The notes below the pieces were generated by a model. It was not told where the DNA came from, made no database searches, and saw nothing but the letters and a program-made list of their open reading frames with translations. From Thiocapsa roseopersicina (GTDB lineage Bacteria > Pseudomonadota > Gammaproteobacteria > Chromatiales > Chromatiaceae): a DNA stretch of 64,000 bases. The position numbers and the translations under genes are program-made. The stretch covers positions 32,574 through 96,573 of the forward strand of contig NZ_FNNZ01000021.1 of the NCBI RefSeq assembly GCF_900106925.1, given 5' to 3'. Of this stretch, positions 57,201 through 64,000 are shown piece by piece. Position 1 is the first letter of the stretch; each line of letters begins with the position of its first letter.

Positions 57201-57550
57201 AAGGACATGATTGCGCCCTCGACAAGGTCGAGCCAGGACTGTTCCGAGTCCGCGCCGGTGACGTCCAAGAGCCGCATGGTGGTGTTTTCGTCGATCCGCA
57301 GAACGGCGTCGTTGATGAGTGCGATCGCGGCTCGACTGCGCATCCCGACCCGGATGGTATCGCCTTGGCAGAGCCGGCCTTCAAGCGATGCCTCGCGCCA
57401 ATCGCCGCCTGCGGCGGATTGCACCTCGACGGCGCCCTGTACCGAAACCAGCCGGCCGGCCTCCGAGTCACAAGCCGCGTCGGCGCGAGCGTTGTTCCCG
57501 AGTGACGCCGAGCAAAGAGCCAAGATCCCGAGCGAAACCTTGATGTTCAT
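54242..57550 (-). CDS. FecR-TPR-outer-membrane beta-barrel fusion protein
   Basis: 1102 residues from the ATG at 57550, with GAGG upstream. Signal peptide; FecR domain (about 35-190: VSVQGAVEV, GDTIRVGMRSRAAIAL, TPYLNGSIEGTEFLA); TPR array (about 215-560: AWARLGELQLMLGERRAARE, RALEQIERSIELNDNRAI); then a C-terminal barrel (about 605-1102) with a TonB-receptor-like end, LSLSVQNVLDEQFDYLD, and terminal Phe (AQLTLNF), the usual outer-membrane assembly signal. No plug domain is visible, so it is unlikely to be a classic gated importer. A porin or secretion-channel role with periplasmic scaffolding is inferred. Confidence 0.85.
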   Translation of the reverse strand: MNIKVSLGILALCSASLGNNARADAACDSEAGRLVSVQGAVEVQSAAGGDWREASLEGRLCQGDTIRVGMRSRAAIALINDAVLRIDENTTMRLLDVTGADSEQSWLDLVEGAIMSFSRKPKLLKVSTPYLNGSIEGTEFLARSHDDTAQITVFEGTVVTSNAEGSLSVSGGETAIAAKGGAPQPRLLVRPRDAVQWSLYYPPIVALGGSRDAADNPSLHEAANLLSVGRVEEARIIVERAIADGSDAGLAFALRAVIKVTQNDRASALSDAEQAVSLTDAAAAKIALSYALQANLQLEAARDALLRAVEQHPNDAMAWARLGELQLMLGERRAAREAAQRAVALQPELSRTQIVLGFAALTEIRIAEARAAFEQAIVLDSADPLPRLGLGLAEIRRGALAEGGREIETAVALDSNDSLLRSYLGKTYFEEKRPPLDAQQFAIAKELDPLDPTPYLYDAIRLQTENQPVRALEQIERSIELNDNRAIYRGRLLLDQDRAARGTSQARIYNDLGFTQLGINQAAMSLAIDPSNASAHRFLSDIYRASPRAEVSRVSDLLQSQLLQDININPIQPSVAATNLNIVARGGPAAAGFNEFTPLFERNQIQPNFSMLAGSNQTASFEGVLSGIYDRVSFSAGGFQYDTDGFRENGDLSHQVATVYGQAAVSETVNLQAEYGTRHSEWGDIAMKFDPADVDPTYRRSLDADIWRLGARLTPTPSSNILLSVIGAERTIEGMEKDELFFIPELGSFDLRTDVESEDVTDQYDIQYLFQSDAFNLTLGGTYADLNRRDTLALVVETPFGEDPPIELETEFTVRDERAYAYGNFHLLESLIWTLGLSYQGYTEGEVFDFDETSPKLGVQWQATEALVLRGAYFQGVKPVLSSNRTLEPTQIAGFNQYFDDANGTKFDRYGIGADLKVTRSLFFGAEMTRRDLESPVISEVIGEGIFEDREEWLNRVYAYWTPSDRWALSAEVSYDKFENQIESVLAFGVPETVTTLSIPLIARYFHPNGFFASVGVTYVDQEVTGEEVYAYQTGNSDFAVVDLGVGYRLPKRWGILSLSVQNVLDEQFDYLDNSYRSFQDEPTIGPYTPDRAITAQLTLNF

Positions 57551-57659
57551 GCGGACCTCATCGAGAAGCGTCATGCCGGGGTTGCGGATCGAGACGCGGC
57601 CATTGCGGCAACGGGGTGCGGGGACGGTCGGTGGTCGCGCATATTTTGCCCGTATGTCC

Positions 57660-57739
57660 TAGCCTGCTCGTTGGACTTAGGCTACCTGCCGCTCGCCCTA
57701 GGAGTCCTTAAAGATTTCTTAAATTTCGGTTTAATTTCC
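57660..57739. promoter_or_regulatory. Divergent operator/promoter region with three 11-bp direct repeats
   Basis: In the 370-bp gap (57551-57920) between the FecR-barrel and regulator genes. Three AT-rich units with exact 11-bp spacing: CTTAAAGATTT (57707-57717), CTTAAATTTCG (57718-57728), GTTTAATTTCC (57729-57739). Eleven-base direct repeats are the usual binding pattern of OmpR/PhoB-type winged-helix domains, and such a domain is encoded next door. An inverted repeat TAGCCT/AGGCTA (57660-57665, 57679-57684) lies just upstream. The rest of the gap shows nothing clear. Confidence 0.6.
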
Positions 57740-57920
57740 GAGCGATTCTTGATATGAAACGTCCGGCATCCCTCGATGAACCGCCGGTTCGACGCTGCCT
57801 TCAAGGCGCGCCGCTCGCTGACATGTGCGCGGGTGCTGAATCAGGCCCCTTCGAAGCCATCGGCGGGGCCTTTGTGTACACGGAATGGCCTGGCGGCCGT
57901 CTCTGGAGCACAGCAACTCG

Positions 57921-60836
57921 ATGACACCGACGCCCGCAGTCTGCTTCGGGCCCTATCGTCTGGCCGGACCCCGTGGACCCTTGTGGCGGGGCGAGGCGGA
58001 GATACCGCTGCGTGCCAAGACGCTCGAAGTGCTTTGGTATTTGGCCAAGCATCCCGGTGAAGTCGTGGAGCACGATCGCCTCTTGGCCGAGGTTTGGCGC
58101 AAGACGGTCGTCGGCGTGGGCACCTTGGCGGTTTCCATCGGTGAGCTGCGCCGTATCTTGGGGGACGACGCCAAGGCGCCGGTCTATATCCAGACCTTGC
58201 ACCGGCGCGGCTATCGTTTCATTGCACCGGTGGCCTCGGCCATTCCCGGCGCGGCGACGATCCCCGCAATCGCCGCTCCGAGCCTCCTGGGCCGCGAGGC
58301 AGAGCTTGCTCGGCTCCGGGACTGCTACGACGAGGTGTGCCGCGGCCGGCGCCGCATCCTATTCGTGACCGGCGAGGCGGGTATCGGCAAGAGTACCTTG
58401 GTGGATGCCTGGATCCGGTGGTTGAACGACCCGTCGATCTCCCCTTCGATCCCCTCGGCCGAGATCTGGCTCGGACGTGGTCAGTGTGTCGAGCACAGCG
58501 GGGCCGGCGAGCCCTATCTGGCAATGCTCGAGGCATTGAATCGCCTGTGTCGGGGACCGCGGGGCGAGACGGTCATCGCTCATCTTCGCCAGCAAGCGCC
58601 GGGCTGGCTCGCCCAGTTGTCGGGCGTGCTGACGCCGCCCGAGCGCGAGGCCATGCAACACCGTCAGGCCCCGGTGAATACACACCACTACCAGCGAGAG
58701 CTGGCCGACGCACTCGAGGCAATCGCCGCCACCCGGCCGCTGGTGCTCTTCCTCGAGGATTTGCAATGGTGCGACCAGGCCACCGTCGAGGCCCTTGCGG
58801 TGCTGGCGCGTCGGCCGGAGGCGGCGCGCATCCTGGTGATCGGTACCTGTCGGCCGATCGAGCTGACCAGGAAGGAGCATCCGCTCAAGACACTCAAGGA
58901 CGAGCTGCAATGGCACGGTCAAAGCCGGGAGATCGCTCTGCGCGGACTGGACGAAGCGGCGGTACGGACCTATGTCGCGAGTCGATTGCCGCCCGAGACT
59001 GCCGGATCCGCTGCGACCTTGGTGCATCGTCGCACGGCCGGTCAACCGCTCTTCATGGTCAAGCTGACCGAGTATCTGCTCGAGCATCCGGAGCTGGCGG
59101 GTGCGGGCACTGGCGACGGGCTCGACCGGGCGGCGGCGACTCTACCGACCGACCTCCAGCAGTTCATCGAGGTGCAAATCGAGCGTCTGGATACGTCCGA
59201 GCAGCGGGTGCTGGAGGCCGCCAGTGTCGCAGGGCCGGTATTTGCGGTCGCGGCGGTCGCGGCAGCGCTCGACCTGTCGGAGGCTGCGGTCGATGCGGTG
59301 TGCGAGGGACTTGCGCGACGCGAGCAGCTCGTTGCGGTGCGGGGTCCGGTCGAGTGGCCCGACGGGACCCTCACGGAGACCTACGCGTTTCGCCACGCGC
59401 TCTACCAGGAGGTGCTCTACTGGCGCGTCGCCAGCAGCCGGCGCGTTCGCCTGCACCGAGCGATCGGCGCGCGGTTGGAGGCCGGATACGGGACCGAGGG
59501 AGCGTCCATTGCGGTCGAGCTGGCCGAGCACTTCGAGCGGGGACACGACGATCGTCGGGCGGCCCGCTATCATCGCCTGGCCGGGGAGACCGCATTGACG
59601 CGGTTCGCCGCGGCGGCGGCTCAGGTCCATCTTCGTCGGGGCCTCGCACTGCTCGCCCGTTGGCCGCAGGATACCGAGCGCGGACGCGAGGAGCTGAAGC
59701 TGCAGATCGCGCTCGGGGTCGCGGCGATCGCAACCGACGGGTTCGGTGCCCCGGCCGTCGCCTACGCCTACGGGCGAGCGCATGCCTTGTGCCGACAGTT
59801 TCCGAAGACGCCGACCCTGCTGCCGGTGCTCTGCGGCCTTTGGAACTACTTCGTGACCCGTGCCGATCTTCAGCAAGCCCGGAGTTTGGCTCGTGAATTG
59901 GCGGAGGTAATCGAAGGGGCACAGACGTCGGAGTGCCTCCTTCCGGCGCGCAACGCAGTCGGCCAGACCGACCTCTTCACGGGCGAGCTCGCTCGGGCAA
60001 GGGTCCAGGTCGATGCCGAGCGACTCGCACTCAACGTTCAGACGCGTCAGCATTTGGTCGCCGAATACGGAGAAGATCCGGCCGTGGTGCGCGAGATGTA
60101 TGCCGCCTTGCTGTACTGGCTTCTCGGGTCCCCCGAGCAGGCATCGATCCGGATCGAGACGGGTCTGCGGCTCGCCCGGGAGCTGGCTCAGCCCTTCGGG
60201 GTCGCGCAGATCCTCTGGACCCGCATGCTCCTCGCTCACGGGGTCGGGGATCCGGTCCGCGTCCAGTCGGAGGCCCAGGGCTTGATCGAGCACTGCAAGC
60301 GAGAGGAGATCGCCGTATGGCTGGCCGGCGCGCGCATCCTTCGGGGATGGGCGTTGGCGGAACAGGGGGAGCCGGCGGCCGGGATCGTCTCGATTCGCCT
60401 GGGCCTTGAGGAGTGGGGCGCGACCGGTGCGGTCTTGATCAGGCCCTATTATCTCGCGCGGCTGGCCGAGGCTTACGCTAAATCGGGATATTTGCCGGAC
60501 GCGCTCGACACGGTGGCCGAGGCGTTGGCGGCGGTCGAGCGCACGGGGGAGCGCTGGTACGAGGCCGAACTCCACCGGCTTCAGGCCGAGCTGAGATGGC
60601 AGAAAGGCGACGCGCCGATCGACGAGGTGGAGGCCGGGTTGTGCCGAGCCTTGACGCTCGCGCGCGAGCAGCAGGCGAGGGCGCTGGAGCTGCGTGCCGG
60701 CGAGACGCTGGCTCGGTTCTTGACCGATCAGGGCCGGCCGGAGGATACCGCACGACTCTTGGCGTCATCCTCCGACGACTGCACCGCGGGTTGCCGCCAA
60801 GCACATGCGCGGGGCATGCAGACAACCGATGGCTGA
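57921..60836 (+). CDS. Winged-helix / AAA ATPase / TPR transcriptional regulator
   Basis: 971 residues from the ATG at 57921. Residues 8-105: OmpR/CadC-type winged helix without a receiver domain (LRAKTLEVLWYLAKHPGEVV, TLAVSIGELRRILGDDAKAP, YIQTLHRRGYRF). Residues about 120-430: AAA_16-type ATPase with Walker A GEAGIGKST (151-159) and PLVLFLEDLQWCDQATVEAL as Walker B. Residues about 500-950: TPR-like helical repeats. This is the MalT/SARP-like STAND design, in which ligand binding and ATP drive oligomerisation. It is divergent from the FecR-barrel gene and upstream of the cyclase. Confidence 0.87.
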   Translation: MTPTPAVCFGPYRLAGPRGPLWRGEAEIPLRAKTLEVLWYLAKHPGEVVEHDRLLAEVWRKTVVGVGTLAVSIGELRRILGDDAKAPVYIQTLHRRGYRFIAPVASAIPGAATIPAIAAPSLLGREAELARLRDCYDEVCRGRRRILFVTGEAGIGKSTLVDAWIRWLNDPSISPSIPSAEIWLGRGQCVEHSGAGEPYLAMLEALNRLCRGPRGETVIAHLRQQAPGWLAQLSGVLTPPEREAMQHRQAPVNTHHYQRELADALEAIAATRPLVLFLEDLQWCDQATVEALAVLARRPEAARILVIGTCRPIELTRKEHPLKTLKDELQWHGQSREIALRGLDEAAVRTYVASRLPPETAGSAATLVHRRTAGQPLFMVKLTEYLLEHPELAGAGTGDGLDRAAATLPTDLQQFIEVQIERLDTSEQRVLEAASVAGPVFAVAAVAAALDLSEAAVDAVCEGLARREQLVAVRGPVEWPDGTLTETYAFRHALYQEVLYWRVASSRRVRLHRAIGARLEAGYGTEGASIAVELAEHFERGHDDRRAARYHRLAGETALTRFAAAAAQVHLRRGLALLARWPQDTERGREELKLQIALGVAAIATDGFGAPAVAYAYGRAHALCRQFPKTPTLLPVLCGLWNYFVTRADLQQARSLARELAEVIEGAQTSECLLPARNAVGQTDLFTGELARARVQVDAERLALNVQTRQHLVAEYGEDPAVVREMYAALLYWLLGSPEQASIRIETGLRLARELAQPFGVAQILWTRMLLAHGVGDPVRVQSEAQGLIEHCKREEIAVWLAGARILRGWALAEQGEPAAGIVSIRLGLEEWGATGAVLIRPYYLARLAEAYAKSGYLPDALDTVAEALAAVERTGERWYEAELHRLQAELRWQKGDAPIDEVEAGLCRALTLAREQQARALELRAGETLARFLTDQGRPEDTARLLASSSDDCTAGCRQAHARGMQTTDG

Positions 60837-60974
60837 CCGGAGGCCCGACCGATGCCGCGTTGGAGAGGGCCGAGATCGGCCGGTTTCGGTGCGCCGGGCG
60901 TCAGGCGGGACTCCAGTGCGATGATCGATGTTCCGATCGTCGCGCTTCATCTCTGAGCGGACTGGAATCATTTC

Positions 60975-63194
60975 ATGCGGCGATGGTTGATCGGTCTTCT
61001 TGTGGGTCTGGCGGTCGGATCGGCGGGCCTGGTCTTGGAGGCGTTGCCACCCGGTGTCGCGTTGGAGCAGTCCGTCGGACTGAGTCTCTTGTTCAACGCC
61101 CGCGGCACGCTCGCGCCACCCGACGACGTGGTCGTCGTCGCCATCGACGGCCGTTCCGGCGAGCAGCTCGGACTGCCGAGTCTGCCGCGCGAGTGGCCCA
61201 GATCCGTCCATGGCGAGCTGGTCGACGCCTTGGTGCGCCTTGGCGCGTCGGTCGTCGCCTTCGACGTGCATTTCGGGATCGCCAAAGACCCGCAGTCCGA
61301 TCAAGCCTTCATCGACGCCCTGGACCGGGCGGGCAATGTCGTTCTGGTGGAGCTGCTCACCGGCAAGCGGCGACCCATCTCCGATCAGACCGGGCGCCAC
61401 GTCGGGATGGTCTGGGAGGAGGACGCCGTCCCGCCATTCTCGGCGCTTGCCGAGTCCGCCGCAGCCGTTGCGAGCTTTCCGTTGCCCAAGGAGGGCGCTT
61501 CGGTCCATCACTTCTGGGTGTTCAAAGAGAGCGCCGACGCCTCGCCGACGCTGCCCGCCGTGGTTTTGCAGATCCACGAGAGGGACGCGCTTCCGGCACT
61601 CCTCGACCGGATCCGAGCCGTCGATCCGGATGCGTTGAACGTACTGCCCATTCCGGACGACGCCTTCGCGAACCCAGCGCAACTGCGGCTGCTGATGCGC
61701 GGGTTAAGGACCATCTTTGAAACGGCACCCGAGATGCCGGGGGCCGTTGCGACGGCAGATGCGGATCCGGTTGCGGCGCTCGCGGCCCTCTATGCAGGCG
61801 ACGCCCAGCGCTTCATCAATTTCTACGGTCCTCCGGGCACCATCACGACCGTCCCCTATCACGCGGTCATGGGGATCGAGGATCCGAACGTGACGCCCGA
61901 GGCGCTGGACCTCGCCGGCAAGGTGGTCTTTGTCGGCTACTCCGACCTATTCGATCCGGGACAGCCGGACCGCTTTCACACCGTCTTCACCCGTGAGGAC
62001 GGCGTCGACCTGAGCGGGGTCGAGATCGCCGCAACAACCTTCGCCAACCTGCTGACCAACCGGTCACTGACCCAGCTCGACCACCTCGGTGCCGCGGCGC
62101 TCCTGTTGGTATTCGGTCTCGTCCTGGGCGCGCTCGCCTATGCGCTGCCCGTCTACATCGGCGTACCCGTGGCCCTGGTCTGGATCCTCAGCTACGGCGG
62201 GGCGGCGTACTGGATGTTCGTCGAGCGTGCCTTGATCCTGCCGGTCGCGACGCCCCTCCTGGTCATGGCGCCGATCGGTCTCTTCGTCGGCCTGCTCGGT
62301 CAGTACCTGATGGAGCGCCGTCGCGGTCAGCGCATCAGCGCGGCCATCAACTATTACCTGCCCGACGAGCTCGTGCGGGATCTTGTCCAGGACCGGCTGG
62401 AGCCCGGGAAGCTCAACCAGGTCGTTTACGGCACCTGTCTCGCGACCGATATGGCGGGCTTTTCCACCATCGCCGAGAACTTGCCGCCGGCAGAGCTTGC
62501 AAAATTTCTGAACGACTACTTCGAAACCCTTGCCGCGCCGTTGAAAAAGCACGGTGTCCATGTCACCGAGTTTCGTGCGGACGCCATCATGTGCGCCTGG
62601 GTCGCCGACAAGCCGTCGCCCGACCCGCGACGCAAGGCCCTGCTGGCCGCCTTGGATGCCGGCGAGGCGATCAAGGACTTCAGAAAGCGCCACGACATGC
62701 CCGGTGCGCGTCTGCGCATCGGTCTTGAGGCGGGCTACGTCTATGTGGGCCACGCCGGCGGGGGCGGACGCTTCGTCTACAGCATCGTCGGCGACTCGGC
62801 CAATACCGCCTCGCGCGTGGAGGGGCTCAACAAGCACGTCGGGACCCAGATCCTGGCCACCGGCGAGGTGGTGGCGGGATTCGAGAACCTGGTGATGCGC
62901 TCGCTCGGCGCCTTCCAATTCGTCGGCAAGACCGATGCGATCCCGGTCTACGAGGTCTTGGCCAAACGAGAGACCGCCACCCAGGCGCAGATCCAGCTGT
63001 GCGAGGTCTTCGAGTCGGCGCTGGCCCTGTATCAGGAGGCACGGTTGTCCGAGGCGGCCGACCGATTCCAAGAGATCCTGGAGGCGTACCCGGACGACGG
63101 TCCTTCGCGCTTCTATCTGGAGCGATCCCGTCGCATGCTGGCCGAGCCGGGGCAGGGCGGGGATCCGCGCGTGATCCGGATGGATGCGAAATAG
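60975..63194 (+). CDS. CHASE2-domain class III nucleotide cyclase
   Basis: 739 residues. N-terminal helix, periplasmic CHASE2 sensor (about 30-335; VVVVAIDGRSGEQLGLPSLP, VVAFDVHFGIAKDPQSDQAF), three membrane helices (about 360-440), cyclase domain (about 470-640) and a TPR-like tail. Metal Asp are in TDMAGFS and RADAIM; transition-state Asn and Arg in VGDSANTASRVEG. The purine-selecting position four residues before the second metal Asp is Glu (TEFRAD), as in guanylate cyclases, not Lys; the partner position is Ser (YSIVGD). The product may be cGMP; cAMP is not excluded. Confidence 0.87.
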   Translation: MRRWLIGLLVGLAVGSAGLVLEALPPGVALEQSVGLSLLFNARGTLAPPDDVVVVAIDGRSGEQLGLPSLPREWPRSVHGELVDALVRLGASVVAFDVHFGIAKDPQSDQAFIDALDRAGNVVLVELLTGKRRPISDQTGRHVGMVWEEDAVPPFSALAESAAAVASFPLPKEGASVHHFWVFKESADASPTLPAVVLQIHERDALPALLDRIRAVDPDALNVLPIPDDAFANPAQLRLLMRGLRTIFETAPEMPGAVATADADPVAALAALYAGDAQRFINFYGPPGTITTVPYHAVMGIEDPNVTPEALDLAGKVVFVGYSDLFDPGQPDRFHTVFTREDGVDLSGVEIAATTFANLLTNRSLTQLDHLGAAALLLVFGLVLGALAYALPVYIGVPVALVWILSYGGAAYWMFVERALILPVATPLLVMAPIGLFVGLLGQYLMERRRGQRISAAINYYLPDELVRDLVQDRLEPGKLNQVVYGTCLATDMAGFSTIAENLPPAELAKFLNDYFETLAAPLKKHGVHVTEFRADAIMCAWVADKPSPDPRRKALLAALDAGEAIKDFRKRHDMPGARLRIGLEAGYVYVGHAGGGGRFVYSIVGDSANTASRVEGLNKHVGTQILATGEVVAGFENLVMRSLGAFQFVGKTDAIPVYEVLAKRETATQAQIQLCEVFESALALYQEARLSEAADRFQEILEAYPDDGPSRFYLERSRRMLAEPGQGGDPRVIRMDAK

Positions 63195-63468
63195 CGCCCG
63201 GTGCGGAAGGCCAACCCTGGTTGCGCGCCGATCACGTCTCCATGTCCCCGGGCGGGCCCACATCATGACCCGCCCGACACGCATTGACCGCCGCCTAGGA
63301 TCGTGGAGTTGAATTCGACTCCTCGGCCGTCAGCTCGGCGAACGACGCTGATGATAGGTCGCTGATTTTTTGACCGTCGTCTCGCCCTCCAACCGCCACC
63401 GCCGCAGATCGCACGAGCTCCGATCAACGCCGGTCTTCGTAATCGTGTTCTCACCGAGGTCTCACCAG

Positions 63469-63927
63469 ATGCCGATGCCCTTGCTCCTGATCCCGATCCT
63501 GTTTCCCGCCTTCGTGTCCGCTGCCTCGTTCGAGATGGGCGCACCCATGCCCGTCCTGACCCTCAAGGACCAACACGATACAACCCAAACAGTCGACGCG
63601 AACACCCGTGTGCTGATCTTCAGCGCAGAGCGCAACGTCTCCGCACTCGTCGAAACCGCCCTCGCGGACCAAACCGCCGAGTCGCTCTCCGCGGCCGGCA
63701 TCCAATACGTCTCGGACATCAGCGCCATGCCCGGCATGGTGACCTCGATGATCGCCCTGCCCAAGATGCGCAAGCGGCCCTATCCCATGCTGCTGGGGCG
63801 CGAAGCCGAGGAGACCGCTATGCTGCCGCGCGAGCCCGGAAAGGCGACCCTGATCGCGTCCGAAGGGGGACGCATCACGAGCGTGCAATTCATCGGCGAC
63901 GCGGCTGAGTGCGGTCAGCGATTTTGA
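63469..63927 (+). CDS. Secreted thioredoxin-fold-like hypothetical protein
   Basis: 152 residues from the ATG at 63469, with GAGG upstream; a short Sec signal (PLLLIPILFPAFVSAASF) follows directly, which favours this start over one 33 codons earlier. The body (FEMGAPMPVLTLKDQHDTTQ, VLIFSAERNVSALVETALAD, IQYVSDISAMPGMVTSMIAL) has the strand-helix order of an AhpC/peroxiredoxin-like fold but no CxxC, so it is not an active thiol oxidoreductase. One Cys near the end (AECGQRF). Bases 63928-64000 hold nothing I can support. Confidence 0.72.
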   Translation: MPMPLLLIPILFPAFVSAASFEMGAPMPVLTLKDQHDTTQTVDANTRVLIFSAERNVSALVETALADQTAESLSAAGIQYVSDISAMPGMVTSMIALPKMRKRPYPMLLGREAEETAMLPREPGKATLIASEGGRITSVQFIGDAAECGQRF

Positions 63928-64000
63928 TGGTTTCGCGATCAAGTTGCGTGATAGGGGTCGGCGAAGCGCTCCCCCGGTCTCGCGCGGCCGGGGTGTGGGC

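Noticed and set aside
63469..63927. An active thiol-disulfide oxidoreductase
   Set aside because: The thioredoxin-like fold order is suggestive, but there is no CxxC or peroxidatic Cys motif.

Overview
This is a GC-rich chromosomal window with dense coding and almost no recognisable mobile genes. Flavocytochrome c sulfide dehydrogenase (fccAB), the style of the c-type cytochromes and the high GC content point to a gammaproteobacterial purple sulfur bacterium (Chromatiaceae, Thiocapsa-like). The family placement is an inference from gene content; the genus is a guess. I see no tRNA, rRNA, CRISPR array, prophage or intact transposase.

Layout. 1-5.4 kb: 3' part of an AsmA-family gene, a MarC-family membrane protein, a probably 5'-truncated YrhK-like membrane protein and glutamate decarboxylase. 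5.4-10.2 kb: a tight ytcA-mdtN-mdtO-mdtP tripartite efflux operon. 10.4-19.6 kb: a choloylglycine-hydrolase-family enzyme, then a nine-gene Mrp-type cation/proton antiporter operon with translationally coupled genes and three NuoL/M/N-like subunits, one fused to a peptidoglycan-binding domain. 20.1-22 kb: DUF502 and DUF2333 genes. 22.2-26 kb: a sulfide-oxidation electron-transfer cluster (NapC/NirT-type tetrahaem cytochrome, ankyrin protein, fccA, fccB). 26.4-29 kb: nadA behind a dynamin-like GTPase. 29.5-34.6 kb: an RND pump with its adaptor. 34.8-39.1 kb: small secreted proteins, a ParA-like ATPase, a Met-rich membrane protein and a 5'-nucleotidase. 39.3-44.2 kb: a FimX-like degenerate GGDEF/EAL protein and the EF-P modification set (epmB, efp, epmA). 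44.4-47.7 kb: a secreted protein, bioB, comF and a decayed methyltransferase gene. 47.7-63.9 kb: a signalling region with a glutaminase-STAS-cNMP-binding fusion, an HD-like protein, a HATPase-cNMP-SpoIIE phosphatase with a STAS partner, a Cys-rich secreted protein, a FecR-TPR-beta-barrel protein, and, divergently, a winged-helix/AAA/TPR regulator and a CHASE2 class III nucleotide cyclase.

Most unusual pattern. Nine copies of an unannotated intergenic element of 83-89 bp are scattered over 2.9-44.4 kb (A, B, C, D', D, E, E', F, F'). Each is bounded by inverted ends of the form TRAACCGCG...CGCGGTTYA, and the two ends covary. Three pairs lie head-out in inverted orientation around an AT-rich 23-31 bp spacer. 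Wherever an element abuts the 3' end of a gene (seven cases), its terminal TAA/TGA is that gene's own stop codon. These look like a stop-codon-associated, BIME-like or MITE-like family and are the main candidate for something undescribed.

The 47.7-63.2 kb region may work as one signalling module. The cyclase has a Glu where adenylate cyclases carry the purine-selecting Lys, so it may make cGMP. The glutaminase fusion nearby carries an intact-looking cyclic-nucleotide cassette. A triple 11-bp direct repeat in the divergent promoter is a plausible site for the winged-helix regulator. That functional link is an inference.
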